Shown in pieces: positions 18,339 to 32,682 of a stretch of DNA of 64,000 bases. A program made the translations under genes and the position numbers. Within the stretch, counting starts at the first letter, position 1. Every line of letters starts with the position of its first letter. Source of the DNA: Staphylococcus sp. NRL 16/872 (GTDB taxonomy: Bacteria; Bacillota; Bacilli; Staphylococcales; Staphylococcaceae); contig NZ_CP119327.1 of NCBI RefSeq assembly GCF_022815905.2, forward strand, positions 930,001-994,000, given 5' to 3'. The notes under the pieces were generated by a model. The model made no database searches. It worked only from the letters and a program-made list of their open reading frames with translations, and was not told where the DNA came from.

Positions 18339-18498
18339 GAACGAAACGATTGCTGATTGTTTAGCACGCATGCGTGAAGAAGGCTATATGCCCGTGCGTC
18401 GCATTGAAAAACCAGTATATACAGAAGATAAAAATGGTAATGTAGAAGTTTTACGACAAGATATTCAATTTGTTGGTAAGAAAATCGAAAGTGAATAA
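18319..18498 (+). CDS. NETI-motif small protein
   Basis: A 59-residue protein, [11 protein letters not shown] at its start, carrying the N-E-T-I motif that names this Firmicute family, followed by [17 protein letters not shown]. The GTG at 18319 lies inside the 3' end of the UPF0316 gene, out of frame, so the pair is translationally coupled; a TTG 12 bases earlier is an alternative start. Function unknown. A good terminator follows. Confidence 0.82.
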   Translation: MKFRVNENETIADCLARMREEGYMPVRRIEKPVYTEDKNGNVEVLRQDIQFVGKKIESE

Positions 18499-18521
18499 TT
18501 GAATTACAAATTTTGAATAGG

Positions 18522-18570
18522 AAATCTAAGTGCAATTTCTAAAACTTGATTGCACTTGGGTTTCTTTTTT
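18522..18570 (+). terminator. Terminator after the NETI gene
   Basis: Stem AAATCTAAGTGCAAT / ATTGCACTTGGGTTT (G-T pairs allowed), 12-base loop, tail TTTCTTTTTT. Confidence 0.88.
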
Positions 18571-18741
18571 ATTGGGGACATCAGTGTCTATTTTCCAAAT
18601 AATCTATTATACTTATTACATAGAAAAAAGGTTTATACTTTTTAAATAGAATCTGTTAAACTAAAAACAAGTACTTAAACACGAACTATTTGTGTGTTTT
18701 TATAATAAATGTACAGTTTTTGTGATGAATCTAATACATAG

Positions 18742-20052
<1,311 letters not shown>

Positions 20053-20147
20053 GCCTATACTCTTTTTTCAATAAAATGACTACACTTTAACTATTTAATG
20101 CGTTAAAATAAATGTATATTGAAATTGGAATATAGGGGTTGTTTGAG

Positions 20148-20450
20148 ATGCAAATCGAGAAACTACGAGGACAAGCATTAGATGAATTATTTGATGCGAT
20201 ATTAACACTAGAAAATAGAGAAGAATGTTACGAGTTCTTCGATGATTTATGCACAGTAAACGAAATCCAATCATTATCTCAAAGACTACAAGTCGCAAAA
20301 ATGATTAAACAAGGTTTTACTTATGCCACGATTGAAAAAGAGTCTGGTGCATCAACAGCTACTATTTCTAGAGTGAAACGTTCGTTACAATGGGGTAATG
20401 ATGCATATACAATGATTTTAGATCGTTTAAATATTGAAACAAAAGAATAG
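20148..20450 (+). CDS. YerC/YecD-family TrpR-like regulator
   Basis: A 100-residue protein closely resembling B. subtilis YerC: M-Q-I-E-K-L-R-G at the start, FDDLCTVNEIQSLSQRL in the middle and a helix-turn-helix ESGASTATISRVKRSL (about residues 64-79) of the TrpR-like superfamily. It probably binds DNA; its targets are not known to me. The ATG at 20148 is preferred over a TTG three codons earlier by similarity to YerC. It stands just before pcrB, as yerC stands near pcrB-pcrA-ligA in Bacillus, which supports the assignment. Confidence 0.87.
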   Translation: MQIEKLRGQALDELFDAILTLENREECYEFFDDLCTVNEIQSLSQRLQVAKMIKQGFTYATIEKESGASTATISRVKRSLQWGNDAYTMILDRLNIETKE

Positions 20451-20465
20451 ATATTTATATAAAAG

Positions 20466-20496
20466 GCTGAGACTTAGTGTCTCAGCTTTAATTTTT
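20466..20496 (+). terminator. Terminator after the YerC-like gene
   Basis: Perfect stem GCTGAGAC / GTCTCAGC with a 5-base loop and a T5 tract a few bases downstream. Confidence 0.85.
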
Positions 20497-20604
20497 GACT
20501 TCAATTTTTATATTTTTCACTTTGGATGTTGAGGAATCTATTTAGAACAAACAGATTAAAAATGCTATAATTTAGTGTATGTTAAAAAAAGGAGTTATGG
20601 ATAT

Positions 20605-21300
20605 ATGTACGACATTAAAGAGTGGCAACATGTGTTTAAACTTGACCCTGCAAAGGATATTAGTGACAAGGATTTAGAAGCACTGTGTATGTCTGAAACT
20701 GATGCAATAATGATTGGTGGCACAGATGATATCACTGAGGATAATGTCATACATTTAATGAGCAGAGTGAGACGATATCCATTGCCATTAGTACTTGAAA
20801 TTTCAAATTTAGAAAGTATAATGCCTGGTTTTGACTTTTACTTCGTGCCAACCGTATTGAACAGTAAAGATACTAGGTATCATAATGGCATTTTACATAA
20901 AGCGCTAAAGCAATATGGACATATGATTAATTTCGAAGAAGTCATATTTGAAGGTTATTTAGTACTTAATGCAGAAAGTAAAGTAGCACAAGTCACACAA
21001 TCAGATACTGAGTTGACTGCTGAAGATATTGAAGCCTATGCACAAATGGTAAATGATATGTATAAATTACCAATGATGTATATTGAATATAGTGGTAAAT
21101 ATGGAGATATTGAAAAAGTGAAAGCAGCCTCCCTAATGTTATCAACAACTCAGTTATTCTATGGTGGCGGAATTAGTTCATTAGAAGAAGCCAAGAAAAT
21201 GAAAGATATTGCTGATACTATTGTAGTAGGTAATATTATTTATACTGATATAAAAAAAGCTTTAAAAACTGTAAAAATAAAAAAGGAGTCTAATAAATGA
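20605..21300 (+). CDS. pcrB: Heptaprenylglyceryl phosphate synthase
   Basis: A 231-residue TIM-barrel prenyltransferase that joins heptaprenyl diphosphate to glycerol-1-phosphate, giving an archaea-type ether lipid. The phosphate-binding motifs [14 protein letters not shown] (about residues 36-49) and [12 protein letters not shown] FYGGGISS (about 186-193) are clear, as is [11 protein letters not shown]. The start is the ATG at 20605, which yields M-Y-D-I-K as in the S. aureus protein; upstream in-frame codons to 20575 are probably not translated. It overlaps pcrA by 4 bases (ATGA). Confidence 0.93.
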   Translation: MYDIKEWQHVFKLDPAKDISDKDLEALCMSETDAIMIGGTDDITEDNVIHLMSRVRRYPLPLVLEISNLESIMPGFDFYFVPTVLNSKDTRYHNGILHKALKQYGHMINFEEVIFEGYLVLNAESKVAQVTQSDTELTAEDIEAYAQMVNDMYKLPMMYIEYSGKYGDIEKVKAASLMLSTTQLFYGGGISSLEEAKKMKDIADTIVVGNIIYTDIKKALKTVKIKKESNK

Positions 21301-23489
21301 ATTCATTAGTAGCAAACATGAATAAAGAGCAAAGTGAAGCTGTAAGAACGACTGAAGGACCATTGCTTATTATGGCCGGCGCTGGTTCTGGTAAAACAAG
21401 AGTATTAACGCATCGAATCGCTTATTTATTAGATGAAAAAGATGTTTCTCCTTACAACATATTAGCCATCACTTTTACAAATAAAGCAGCAAAAGAAATG
21501 AAAGAACGTGTAGAACATCTTGTAGGGGAAGAAGCCCAAGTCATATGGATGTCTACATTCCACTCAATGTGCGTGAGAATTTTAAGACGCGATGCAGATC
21601 GAATTGGTATTGAACGCAATTTTACGATTATCGACCCAACGGATCAAAAATCAGTGATTAAAGATGTGCTAAAAAATGAAAATATTGATAGCAAGCGTTT
21701 TGAACCTCGTATGTTTATCGGTGCTATTAGTAACTTAAAAAATGAATTAAAGACACCAGAAGATGCGATGAATGAAGCAAATGACTTTCATTCACAAATG
21801 GTAGCGACAGTTTATAGTGGTTATCAACGTCAACTATCACGAAATGAAGCTTTAGATTTTGATGACTTAATCATGAAGACGATTCGTTTATTTGAACGTG
21901 TTCCAGATGCACTAGAATATTATCAAAATAAATTCCAATATATTCATGTAGACGAATATCAAGATACCAATAAAGCTCAATATACACTTGTTAAGTTATT
22001 GGCTAGCAAATTTAAAAATTTATGTGTAGTAGGCGACTCAGATCAATCTATTTATGGCTGGCGTGGTGCCGATATACAAAATATTTTATCTTTCGAAGAA
22101 GACTATCCTGATGCTAAAACTATTTTCCTAGAGCAAAACTATCGTTCAACTAAAACGATATTAACCGCAGCTAATGAGGTTATTAAAAATAACACAGAAC
22201 GTAAACCAAAAGGATTATGGACAGCAAATACTGGTGGGGAAAAGATTAAATATTATGAAGCGATGACAGAACGTGATGAAGCGGAATATGTTGTACGTCA
22301 AATCATTAAACACCGCAAGCTAGGTAAAGATTATAGTGACATGGCTATTCTTTATAGAACGAATGCCCAATCTCGTGTATTAGAGGAAACATTTATGAAA
22401 TCTAATATTCCTTACACAATGGTGGGAGGGCAAAAGTTCTATGATCGTAAAGAGATTAAAGACTTATTAAGCTATTTACGCATTGTCGCTAACAGCAATG
22501 ATGATATCAGTTTACAACGTATTATTAATGTCCCTAAACGTGGTATTGGTCCATCTTCAGTTGAAAAGATTCAACGCTATGCAATGGATAATAATATTAG
22601 TATGTTTGACGCATTAGGCGAAGTCGACTTTATTGGACTTTCTAAAAAAGTTACACAAGAATGTATTGAATTCTATGAACTTATTCAAAACTTAATTAAA
22701 GAACAAGAGTTCCTTGAAATAAGTGAAATTGTAGATGAAATCCTTGATAAATCAGGTTATCGTCAAATGTTAGAACGTGAACAATCCATTGAGTCTCGTT
22801 CACGATTAGAGAATATCGACGAGTTTATGTCAGTACCTAAAGACTATGAAGAGAATACACCACTTGAAGAACAATCATTGATTAACTTTTTAACAGATTT
22901 ATCATTAGTGGCAGATATTGATGAAGCGCAAATTGAAAATGGTGTGACATTAATGACAATGCACTCTGCGAAAGGTCTAGAGTTCCCAATCGTCTTCTTA
23001 ATGGGTATGGAGGAATCATTATTCCCTCATATTAGAGCAATTAAAAGTGACGATGACCATGAAATGGAAGAAGAACGACGCATCTGCTATGTAGCCATTA
23101 CGCGTGCAGAAGAAGTATTGTATATCACTCACGCCACATCTCGGATGTTATTTGGACGCTCACAATCAAATATGCCATCTCGTTTCTTACGTGAAATACC
23201 AGAAGAACTATTAGAAACACCTGAAAAACAACAACGACAAGTGATCTCTCCTAAATCTAAAACACCAGCTAAACGTGGATTTAGTAAGCGTACGACTTCA
23301 TCTAAAAAACAAGTATCCGCTTCAGATTGGAATGTTGGCGATAAAGTGACGCATAAGTCTTGGGGCGAGGGTATGGTAAGTAATGTAAGTGAGAAAAATG
23401 GCTCAGTCGAATTAGATATTATTTTCAAATCTGAAGGCCCTAAACGACTCTTAGCACAATTTGCCCCAATTACTAAAAAGGAGGATTAA
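21297..23489 (+). CDS. pcrA: ATP-dependent DNA helicase PcrA
   Basis: A 730-residue superfamily 1A 3'-5' helicase (UvrD/PcrA), needed for repair and rolling-circle replication. Walker A is AGAGSGKT (residues 27-34), motif Ia [12 protein letters not shown], motif [10 protein letters not shown], motif [17 protein letters not shown], motif IV EQNYRS, motif [12 protein letters not shown] and motif VI YVAITRA. The C-terminal 70 residues (after about 660) carry a basic linker and a Tudor-like domain ([14 protein letters not shown]) that contacts RNA polymerase. The length equals the S. aureus protein. Second gene of pcrB-pcrA-ligA-camS. Confidence 0.97.
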   Translation: MNSLVANMNKEQSEAVRTTEGPLLIMAGAGSGKTRVLTHRIAYLLDEKDVSPYNILAITFTNKAAKEMKERVEHLVGEEAQVIWMSTFHSMCVRILRRDADRIGIERNFTIIDPTDQKSVIKDVLKNENIDSKRFEPRMFIGAISNLKNELKTPEDAMNEANDFHSQMVATVYSGYQRQLSRNEALDFDDLIMKTIRLFERVPDALEYYQNKFQYIHVDEYQDTNKAQYTLVKLLASKFKNLCVVGDSDQSIYGWRGADIQNILSFEEDYPDAKTIFLEQNYRSTKTILTAANEVIKNNTERKPKGLWTANTGGEKIKYYEAMTERDEAEYVVRQIIKHRKLGKDYSDMAILYRTNAQSRVLEETFMKSNIPYTMVGGQKFYDRKEIKDLLSYLRIVANSNDDISLQRIINVPKRGIGPSSVEKIQRYAMDNNISMFDALGEVDFIGLSKKVTQECIEFYELIQNLIKEQEFLEISEIVDEILDKSGYRQMLEREQSIESRSRLENIDEFMSVPKDYEENTPLEEQSLINFLTDLSLVADIDEAQIENGVTLMTMHSAKGLEFPIVFLMGMEESLFPHIRAIKSDDDHEMEEERRICYVAITRAEEVLYITHATSRMLFGRSQSNMPSRFLREIPEELLETPEKQQRQVISPKSKTPAKRGFSKRTTSSKKQVSASDWNVGDKVTHKSWGEGMVSNVSEKNGSVELDIIFKSEGPKRLLAQFAPITKKED

Positions 23490-23492
23490 TGA

Positions 23493-25496
<2,004 letters not shown>

Positions 25497-25508
25497 AGGA
25501 GTACGGCA

Positions 25509-26717
25509 ATGAAGCGGACACTGCTATTAGTAATAATGTCGCTTGTGCTATTAACGGCATGTGGCAACGGTAATAGTAATAAAAATGATAACTCAGTTAA
25601 TAAACAACAAGATACGCAATCAAATTCGAATAATGTGAAAACAATCGCCACGGACAAAAATGTACAAGGTGATAATTATAGAACAATTTTGCCTTTTAAA
25701 GAAAGCCAAGCACGTGGTGTATTACAAGATAATATGGCTAATAGCTATAATGGGGCAGACTTTGAAAATGGCTTACTCAATTTAAGTAAAGAAGCCTTTC
25801 CTACAGATAAATACTTATATCAAGATGGACAATATTTAAACAAAGACACGATTAATGCATATTTAAGTCCGAAGTATTCTAAAAAAGAGATTGAAAAAAT
25901 GAGCGAAAGTGAGAAAAAATCTAAAAAAGCAAATGAAAATTTAGGTCTAAACCCTTCTCATAATGGGGAAACAAAACCTGAAAAAATTGCAGATGAGTCT
26001 CCTGCCTATTTATCGAATATTTTAGAACAAGATTTTTATGATAGTAATGATACTAAAGGTTCTGATATTAAAGGTATGACGATTGGCTTAGCAATGAATA
26101 GCGTTTATTATTATCAGAAAGAAAAAGATGGAGAAACGTATAGTAAAAAACTTGATGATAATGAAATTGAAAAACAAGGTAAAGCGATGGCATCAGAAAT
26201 GTTAACGAGATTACGTGCTAATGATGATTTGAAGAATATTCCAATTCAATTTGCTATTTATAAGCAATCGGGTCAAGATTCCATTACACCTGGAGAGTTT
26301 ATTGCAAATACAGTGGTAGATGACGATCAAACTAAAATCAGTAAGTGGAATAAAATCAATGAAGTATCAACATTATTACCATCGTCTACTGCTGAAAAAT
26401 ATGATAAAAATTTAAATAATAACTTCAAACAATTTAATAATAATTTGCAATCATATTTTACTAACTTTACTCAAGCAGTAGGAAAAATCAAATTTGTTGA
26501 TAAAAAGCCACAACAATTAACGATAGATTTACCAATTGATTATTATGGCCAAGCTGAAACGATTGGTATTACCCAATACGTAACTGAACAAGCTGAAAAG
26601 TATTTTGATAATATTGATAGCTATGAAATTCGAATTAAAGATGGAAATAACGCACGTGCTTTAATTACCAAAACTAAAGACGATAAAGAACCACAAGTTC
26701 ATATTTATAATAATTAA
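25509..26717 (+). CDS. camS: CamS-family sex pheromone lipoprotein
   Basis: A 402-residue lipoprotein: signal peptide residues 1-17, lipobox LTAC with the lipidated Cys18, then an N/Q/K-rich linker and the CamS domain (for example RTILPFKESQARG, ANENLGLNPSH, QSYFTNFTQAVGKIKFVDKKPQ). In S. aureus the last seven residues of the CamS signal peptide are the pheromone-like peptide cAM373; here they are SLVLLTA (11-17), a different sequence. The mature protein's role is unclear. It ends the pcrB-pcrA-ligA-camS cluster; a terminator follows. Confidence 0.92.
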   Translation: MKRTLLLVIMSLVLLTACGNGNSNKNDNSVNKQQDTQSNSNNVKTIATDKNVQGDNYRTILPFKESQARGVLQDNMANSYNGADFENGLLNLSKEAFPTDKYLYQDGQYLNKDTINAYLSPKYSKKEIEKMSESEKKSKKANENLGLNPSHNGETKPEKIADESPAYLSNILEQDFYDSNDTKGSDIKGMTIGLAMNSVYYYQKEKDGETYSKKLDDNEIEKQGKAMASEMLTRLRANDDLKNIPIQFAIYKQSGQDSITPGEFIANTVVDDDQTKISKWNKINEVSTLLPSSTAEKYDKNLNNNFKQFNNNLQSYFTNFTQAVGKIKFVDKKPQQLTIDLPIDYYGQAETIGITQYVTEQAEKYFDNIDSYEIRIKDGNNARALITKTKDDKEPQVHIYNN

Positions 26718-26752
26718 TCAATAAAATGAGTCATGCTATAATCTTTGTACAT

Positions 26753-26815
26753 AAGGCACTTCGTTACTTTAGTTTAATGATGTTTATTAAATTATACGAA
26801 AGTGCCTTATTTTTT
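26753..26815 (+). terminator. Terminator of the pcrB-pcrA-ligA-camS cluster
   Basis: Arms AAGGCACTTCGT (26753-26764) and ACGAAAGTGCCTT (26796-26808) with one bulge, a 31-base loop and a T6 tail. Confidence 0.85.
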
Positions 26816-26823
26816 AAGTATTA

Positions 26824-27070
26824 CAATGTAAAAATACATATAAATACAAAGTATTTTGTCGAGGCTCTTGAGAGAACAGGACAAGCTGAAGACTACAGGC
26901 TGAAGCTGTCCCATAATAAGAGCCCCAACACAGAGAAACTGAGTTAGTCAGTTTCTACAAGCAAAGCAAGTTTGGCAAGTGAGCCAACAATACGAAGTGT
27001 TGTGAATAAAATAGCCAGTAAATGAATCTATGAAAACTCATTTACTGGCTATTTCTTTGGGAATTATGTC
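26824..27070 (+). repeat. STAR-like interspersed repeat, copy 2 (with GCCAGTAAATGA hairpin)
   Basis: It contains the core CCCCAAC (26923-26929) with a perfect inner stem AGAAACTGA / TCAGTTTCT; the distal arm is degenerate (GTTTGG). The modules AATGTAAAA, GACTACAGGC (26891-26900), GAGCCAACAATACGAAGT (26981-26998) and a terminal hairpin recur in copy 5 at 50150-50610. With the camS terminator it fills the 380-base gap between camS and putP; I see no gene here. Confidence 0.75.
27011..27052 (-). terminator. Hairpin downstream of putP
   Basis: Perfect 15-base-pair stem ATAGCCAGTAAATGA / TCATTTACTGGCTAT with a 12-base loop. It is the 3' module of repeat copy 2 and lies 46 bases beyond the putP stop, where a terminator is expected; flanking T-runs are short. 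Confidence 0.6.
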
Positions 27071-27097
27071 CCAGCCACATTATTCTATCTAAAAATA

Positions 27098-28636
27098 TTA
27101 TTTTTCTCGTACGATTGATTTAACTTTATTTAAATCTTGTTCTACAAATTCACCAGGTGTTTGAGTTAGTAAGCTGACAACATAAGTCACAATCACACTA
27201 GCTAAGAATCCAGGTATAATTTCATACATACCGAATAACTCATTGATGTTAGCCAATGGTTTAATCCATACAATCCAAACAATTACAACTAGGGCACCAG
27301 CTACCATACCACTGACTGCTCCAGCACGTGTTAATTTCTTCCAGTATAAAGAGAATAAAACAAGTGGACTGAATGAAGCACCGAAGCCTGCCCAAGCGTT
27401 ACCGACTAAGTTAAGTATTGTATCATTTGGTGACCAAGCGATCACTATTGCTACAATTGCTACTACTAATACAGATAGACGTCCAACTAGTACGAATTCT
27501 TTTTGATGTGTTTTAGCACGTTCTTCACCACGAAATAGTTTATAAAAGTCTTCAGTTAAAGAACTTGAAGTAACTAAAAGTTGAGATGAAATTGTGCTCA
27601 TGATTGCTGCAAGGATAGCTGCTAATAAGAATCCTCCAACTAATGGATGGAATAGAATTTGACTCATAATGATAAATAAAGTTTCTGGATCTTCCATTTT
27701 AATATGGTTATCAGAAATAAAAGCAATACCTGTTAAACCAACACCTACTGCACCTAAAAGACCTACAGCCATCCAGCTAATACCTAAACGACGAGCTTTT
27801 GGTAATAATTTATGTGATTTGATAGACATAAATCTAACGATAATATGAGGTTGTCCGAAATAACCAAGTCCCCATGCGAAAAGAGAAATGATACCTAAAA
27901 ATGTAGTTCCTCTAAATAAATCCATATTTGTTGGTTTCATTTCAGCAACACGATGAAATGTCTCCCAACCATTTAATTGCATCATAGCTACGATAGGCAC
28001 CATGACCATTGCTATTAACATGATTACCCCTTGGAAGAAGTCAGTGATAGATACAGCTAAATATCCACCAAAGAAAGTATAAAGTATAACGATGACCGCT
28101 ACTAAGATTAAACCAAAATGATAATTCAATCCAAATGCGCTTTCAAATAATTTGCCTCCAGAAACAAAACCAGAATGTGTATATAAGGTAAAGAACACGA
28201 CAATGATGAGACCAGAAATAATTTTGATTATATTTTGTTTATCGTTTAAGCGATTTTTAAAAAAGTCTGGAAGTGTAATAGCGTCTCCAGCGATTTCTGT
28301 ATACACTCTTAAACGAGGGGCTACAACCAGATAGTTAATATAAGCGCCAAGTGTAAGACCAATAGTAATCCATATAGCGGATAAACCAGTGCTATATACA
28401 GAGCCAGGTAGTCCCATAATCATCCAACCACTCATATCAGAAGCGCCAGCAGATAATGCAGTTATGTAGGGTCCAATGTTTCTCCCACCCAACATATATT
28501 CACTTAAATTACCTGTTGCTTGCTTGTAACCATAATAGCCAATGACTAATAAAATAATAAAATAAATCGCAATCATGATATAGGTTTGCCAATCTGTGTT
28601 AACATGACTGCTTAAACTTGCTCCTAAAGTAAACAT
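27098..28636 (-). CDS. putP: Sodium/proline symporter PutP
   Basis: A 512-residue sodium:solute symporter (SSS) family protein with about 13 membrane segments, of the length of the S. aureus high-affinity proline transporter. Family features include the early [20 protein letters not shown] region, [17 protein letters not shown] (about residues 54-70, the sodium/proline site) and [14 protein letters not shown]. Start at an ATG behind AAAGGGGG. Proline serves as an osmolyte and carbon source. A CcpA-like cre site may lie about 190 bases upstream. Confidence 0.94.
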   Translation of the reverse strand: MFTLGASLSSHVNTDWQTYIMIAIYFIILLVIGYYGYKQATGNLSEYMLGGRNIGPYITALSAGASDMSGWMIMGLPGSVYSTGLSAIWITIGLTLGAYINYLVVAPRLRVYTEIAGDAITLPDFFKNRLNDKQNIIKIISGLIIVVFFTLYTHSGFVSGGKLFESAFGLNYHFGLILVAVIVILYTFFGGYLAVSITDFFQGVIMLIAMVMVPIVAMMQLNGWETFHRVAEMKPTNMDLFRGTTFLGIISLFAWGLGYFGQPHIIVRFMSIKSHKLLPKARRLGISWMAVGLLGAVGVGLTGIAFISDNHIKMEDPETLFIIMSQILFHPLVGGFLLAAILAAIMSTISSQLLVTSSSLTEDFYKLFRGEERAKTHQKEFVLVGRLSVLVVAIVAIVIAWSPNDTILNLVGNAWAGFGASFSPLVLFSLYWKKLTRAGAVSGMVAGALVVIVWIVWIKPLANINELFGMYEIIPGFLASVIVTYVVSLLTQTPGEFVEQDLNKVKSIVREK

Positions 28637-29077
28637 CTTTATACCCCCTTTATTCTTTTTAGGTGAATATTTATAAAATATCTAATATAAATAGATTATG
28701 AATAACTGCACCTATAAATTAAATTAGTTACATGTAATATTATACATTAAAGTGAATACATTAGAGAAGTTTTATTTTATAAAGTTAACACTATTTTATC
28801 TTTATTATTAGTTAGTAAGCGTTTTCTTAAACAAAAATCAATTATTAATTTTTTATACTTTAATTGCATAATTTATATTATTTAAATATTTATAAAGTAC
28901 TTAATTTTTAATTAAAATTAAATAAGTAACATAAAATAGGATTAATTTACGTCGTTAATCTTCAAAAAAGCGTGATTAAGCACTATACCAATATGACTTA
29001 TGAGAAATATTTAGATTTTTCACTGAAAATTTGATACAATTTTATGATGAATGAGTAATAAGGAGGCTTTTTAATTA
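28637..29077. other. AT-rich intergenic region between divergent putP and gatCAB
   Basis: A 441-base gap with no open frame of note and no RNA structure I can support. It must hold both divergent promoters. A degenerate catabolite-responsive element AGTAAGCGTTTTCTTA lies at 28814-28829 (two mismatches to the CcpA consensus by my reading). The gatC ribosome-binding site AAGGAGG lies at the right-hand end. Confidence 0.5.
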
Positions 29078-29380
29078 ATGACTAAAGTTACACGCGAAGA
29101 AGTTGAACATATAGCACATTTAGCGAGACTTCAAATTTCTGAAGAAGAAACAGAAATTATGGCTAACACGCTTGAAAGTATCTTAGATTTTGCGAAACAA
29201 AATGATACAGCTGATACAGAAGGTGTTGAGCCAACTTATCATGTATTAGATTTACAAAATGTGTTACGTGATGACAAAGCAATCGAGGGCATTCCTCAAG
29301 AACTTGCATTAAAAAATGCTAAAGAAACAGAAGATGGTCAATTTAAAGTACCAGCTATCATGAATGAGGAGGACGCTTAA
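29078..29380 (+). CDS. gatC: Asp-tRNA(Asn)/Glu-tRNA(Gln) amidotransferase subunit C
   Basis: A 100-residue GatC, the small subunit that wraps around GatA and stabilises the GatCAB complex. It begins [18 protein letters not shown], the family N-terminus, and has the conserved RDD-like VLRDDKA. It follows AAGGAGG and is first in gatC-gatA-gatB; the gatA ATG lies 1 base after its stop. Confidence 0.95.
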   Translation: MTKVTREEVEHIAHLARLQISEEETEIMANTLESILDFAKQNDTADTEGVEPTYHVLDLQNVLRDDKAIEGIPQELALKNAKETEDGQFKVPAIMNEEDA

Positions 29381-29381
29381 G

Positions 29382-30839
29382 ATGAGTATTCGCTATGAAT
29401 CAGTTGAAAAATTATCAGAAATGATTAAAAACAACGAGATCAAACCTTCTGAAATTGTTAAAGATATTTATGATGCAATTGAAGAAACTGATCCAACTGT
29501 TAAATCATTTTTAGCTTTAGATAAAGAAAATGCAATCAAAAAAGCTGAAGAGCTAGATGAGTTGCAAGCTAAAGGCCAAATCGAAGGTAAATTATTTGGT
29601 ATTCCAATGGGTATCAAAGATAACATTATTACTAAAGACGTTGAAACAACATGTGCTAGTAAAATGTTAGAAGGTTTCGTGCCTATCTATGAATCTACTG
29701 TAATGAATAAATTGAATAATGAAAATGCTGTATTAATTGGTAAATTAAATATGGATGAATTCGCAATGGGTGGTTCAACAGAAACATCTTACTTTAAAAA
29801 AACAGTCAATCCATTTGATCATTCAGCAGTACCAGGTGGTTCATCAGGTGGTTCTGCAGCAGCAGTTGCAGCTGGTTTAGTACCATTTAGTTTAGGTTCA
29901 GATACAGGTGGTTCAATTAGACAACCGGCAGCTTACTGTGGTGTAGTCGGTATGAAACCAACTTATGGTCGTGTATCACGTTTCGGTTTAGTGGCGTTCG
30001 CTTCATCATTAGATCAAATCGGACCGATCACACGTAATGTTAAAGATAACGCTTTAGTTTTAGAAGCCATTTCAGGTGTGGATGAACATGATTCAACAAG
30101 TGCACCAGTAGACGATGTAGATTTCACTTCAGAAATCGGTAAAGATATTAAAGGCCTAAAAGTTGCATTACCTAAAGAATATTTAGGTGAAGGTGTAAGT
30201 GATGATGTAAAAGAAGCAGTAAAAAGTGCTGTAGAAACATTAAAATCGTTAGGCGCTGAAGTAGAAGAAGTTTCATTACCAAACACTAAATATGGTATTC
30301 CTTCATACTACGTTATTGCATCATCTGAAGCGTCAGCTAACTTAGCACGTTTCGATGGTATCAGATATGGTTACCACTCTAAAGAAGCACAAACATTAGA
30401 AGAATTATATAAAATGTCTAGATCAGAAGGGTTTGGCGACGAAGTAAAACGTCGTATCTTCTTAGGTACGTTTGCATTAAGTTCTGGTTACTATGATGCA
30501 TATTACAAAAAATCTCAAAAAGTAAGAACATTAATTAAAAATGACTTTGATAAAGTATTTGAAGATTATGATGTTGTAGTAGGTCCTACTGCACCAACAA
30601 CTGCGTTCAACTTAGGCGACGAAATCGATGATCCTTTAACAATGTATGCCAATGACTTATTAACTACACCTGTTAACTTAGCTGGTCTACCAGGTATTTC
30701 TGTTCCTTGTGGCCAAGCCAATGGACGACCAATCGGTTTACAATTTATCGGTAAACCTTTTGATGAAAAAACGTTATACCGTGTTGCATATCAATATGAA
30801 ACACAATTCAATTTACATGACGCATACGAAAAATTATAA
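29382..30839 (+). CDS. gatA: Asp/Glu-tRNA amidotransferase subunit A
   Basis: A 485-residue amidase-family glutaminase that frees ammonia from glutamine for transamidation of Glu-tRNA(Gln). The Ser-cisSer-Lys triad is visible: K79 (GIPMGIKDN), S154 (PGGSSGGS) and S178 (DTGGSIR). The start at 29382 follows GAGGAGGA in the end of gatC; the frame is open 18 bases further upstream inside gatC but that gives an unusual N-terminus. Second gene of gatCAB. Confidence 0.97.
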   Translation: MSIRYESVEKLSEMIKNNEIKPSEIVKDIYDAIEETDPTVKSFLALDKENAIKKAEELDELQAKGQIEGKLFGIPMGIKDNIITKDVETTCASKMLEGFVPIYESTVMNKLNNENAVLIGKLNMDEFAMGGSTETSYFKKTVNPFDHSAVPGGSSGGSAAAVAAGLVPFSLGSDTGGSIRQPAAYCGVVGMKPTYGRVSRFGLVAFASSLDQIGPITRNVKDNALVLEAISGVDEHDSTSAPVDDVDFTSEIGKDIKGLKVALPKEYLGEGVSDDVKEAVKSAVETLKSLGAEVEEVSLPNTKYGIPSYYVIASSEASANLARFDGIRYGYHSKEAQTLEELYKMSRSEGFGDEVKRRIFLGTFALSSGYYDAYYKKSQKVRTLIKNDFDKVFEDYDVVVGPTAPTTAFNLGDEIDDPLTMYANDLLTTPVNLAGLPGISVPCGQANGRPIGLQFIGKPFDEKTLYRVAYQYETQFNLHDAYEKL

Positions 30840-30851
30840 GGAGTGGAAATA

Positions 30852-32279
30852 ATGCATTTTGAAACAGTTATCGGACTTGAAGTTCACGTTGAGTTAAAAA
30901 CAGACTCAAAAATGTTCTCTCCATCACCAGCACACTTTGGAGCTGAACCTAACTCAAATACTAATGTTATTGATTTAGCATATCCAGGTGTTTTACCAGT
31001 TGTTAATAGAAGAGCTGTAGACTGGGCTATGCGTGCATCAATGGCACTTAACATGGATATTGCGACACATTCTAAATTTGACCGTAAAAACTATTTCTAT
31101 CCAGATAATCCAAAGGCTTATCAAATTTCACAATTTGATCAACCAATTGGAGAAAATGGATACATTGATATCGAGGTAGATGGTGAAACTAAACGTATTG
31201 GTATTACTCGTCTTCATATGGAAGAAGATGCTGGTAAATCAACACATAAAGATGGATACTCTTTAGTTGACTTAAACCGTCAAGGTACACCATTAATCGA
31301 AATTGTGTCTGAACCAGATATTCGTTCACCAAAAGAAGCATATGCTTACTTAGAAAAATTACGTTCAATCATTCAATACACTGGCGTGTCTGACTGTAAG
31401 ATGGAAGAAGGTTCATTACGTTGTGATGCCAACATTTCATTACGTCCATATGGCCAAAAAGAATTCGGTACTAAAACGGAATTAAAAAACCTTAACTCAT
31501 TTAACTATGTAAGAAAAGGTTTAGAATATGAAGAAAAACGCCAAGAAGAAGAATTATTAAATGGTGGAACAATCGGACAAGAAACACGTCGTTTCGATGA
31601 ATCTACTGGTAAAACAATTCTTATGCGTGTTAAAGAAGGGTCAGATGACTATCGTTACTTCCCAGAACCAGATATCGTACCTTTATACGTAGATGATGAG
31701 TGGAAAGAACGTGTGCGTCAAACTATTCCAGAATTACCAGACGAACGTAAAGCGAAATATGTAAATGATTTAGGTTTACCTGAATACGATGCACATGTAT
31801 TAACACTTACTAAAGAAATGTCTGACTTCTTTGAAGGCGCAATTGAACATGGCGCTGATGTTAAATTAACATCTAACTGGTTAATGGGTGGTGTAAATGA
31901 GTATCTTAATAAAAATCAAGTTGATCTAGAAGATACTAAATTAACACCTGAAAACTTAGCAGGAATGATTAAACTTATTGAAGATGGCACAATGAGTAGT
32001 AAAATTGCTAAGAAAGTCTTCCCAGAATTAGCTGAAAATGGTGGAGATGCTAAACAAATTATGGAAGATAAAGGTTTAGTTCAAATCTCTGACGAAGCTA
32101 CATTAACTAAATTTGTAACTGAAGCTTTAGACAATAACCCTCAATCAGTAGAAGATTATAAAAATGGTAAAGGTAAAGCAATGGGCTTCTTAGTCGGTCA
32201 AATTATGAAAGCGTCTAAAGGCCAAGCTAACCCACAAAAAGTTAACCAAATTCTAAAACAAGAATTAGATAAACGATAA
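30852..32279 (+). CDS. gatB: Asp/Glu-tRNA amidotransferase subunit B
   Basis: A 475-residue GatB that binds the misacylated tRNA, activates it with ATP and adds ammonia. It begins [15 protein letters not shown], the family signature, with the cradle domain to about residue 290, then helical and YqeY-like tail domains (about 325-475) for tRNA binding. The ATG at 30852 follows AAGGAG by 8 bases; an ATG nine bases earlier is less well placed. Last gene of gatCAB. Confidence 0.97.
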   Translation: MHFETVIGLEVHVELKTDSKMFSPSPAHFGAEPNSNTNVIDLAYPGVLPVVNRRAVDWAMRASMALNMDIATHSKFDRKNYFYPDNPKAYQISQFDQPIGENGYIDIEVDGETKRIGITRLHMEEDAGKSTHKDGYSLVDLNRQGTPLIEIVSEPDIRSPKEAYAYLEKLRSIIQYTGVSDCKMEEGSLRCDANISLRPYGQKEFGTKTELKNLNSFNYVRKGLEYEEKRQEEELLNGGTIGQETRRFDESTGKTILMRVKEGSDDYRYFPEPDIVPLYVDDEWKERVRQTIPELPDERKAKYVNDLGLPEYDAHVLTLTKEMSDFFEGAIEHGADVKLTSNWLMGGVNEYLNKNQVDLEDTKLTPENLAGMIKLIEDGTMSSKIAKKVFPELAENGGDAKQIMEDKGLVQISDEATLTKFVTEALDNNPQSVEDYKNGKGKAMGFLVGQIMKASKGQANPQKVNQILKQELDKR

Positions 32280-32294
32280 TATCAAATAAAATCT

Positions 32295-32561
32295 CCATCT
32301 CATGATAAAGAGTAGAGGTTTAGGTATAAAGAATTTATGCATAGGGAATTCGATTAATTAACGGATTCCCAAAAGCAGGATTTTCGGCAGAGGGACCCTC
32401 AGCACAGAGATTTTCAAAAAGAAAATCTACAAGCAATGCAAGCTGGGGTTACTGTTACCACTCGACAAAATTTGAGAAACAATTTTGCTCATCGTTTGGC
32501 TCTGCTCAAATCCTAAACACTTTTGTCCAGACCTCCCTCCATCACTTGAGATGGATTTTTT
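32295..32561 (+). terminator. gatCAB terminator with a repeat in its loop
   Basis: Left arm CCATCTCA (32295-32302), right arm TGAGATGG (32547-32554) followed by A and T6. The 244 bases between the arms are almost entirely repeat copy 3, so a normal hairpin terminator seems to have been split. Confidence 0.65.
32357..32535 (+). repeat. STAR-like interspersed repeat, copy 3 (long form)
   Basis: Outer stem CCTCAGC (32397-32403) / GCTGGGG (32442-32448, one T-G pair); inner stem AGATTTTC (32408-32415) / GAAAATCT (32421-32428). Similar over its whole length to copy 1. Flanking GAGGTTTAGG (32315-32324) can pair with CCAGACCTC (32527-32535), closing a larger structure. It occupies most of the 403-base gap between gatB and dgkB; no gene is seen there. 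Confidence 0.85.
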
Positions 32562-32682
32562 GTGTTTTTATAAATTTTATAATTTTTAAATAAACTGGAT
32601 TAAGATAATTGGATGAAATACTTTTATCTCACTCCTAAATCATTTAATATAAGTGTATGTAAAAAAAGTTGAGGGATAATTT

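Noticed and set aside
26726..26947. 73-codon plus-strand frame after camS
   Set aside because: It has no ribosome-binding site, runs through both arms of the camS terminator and ends inside a repeat. Its codons reflect the hairpin and repeat, not a protein.
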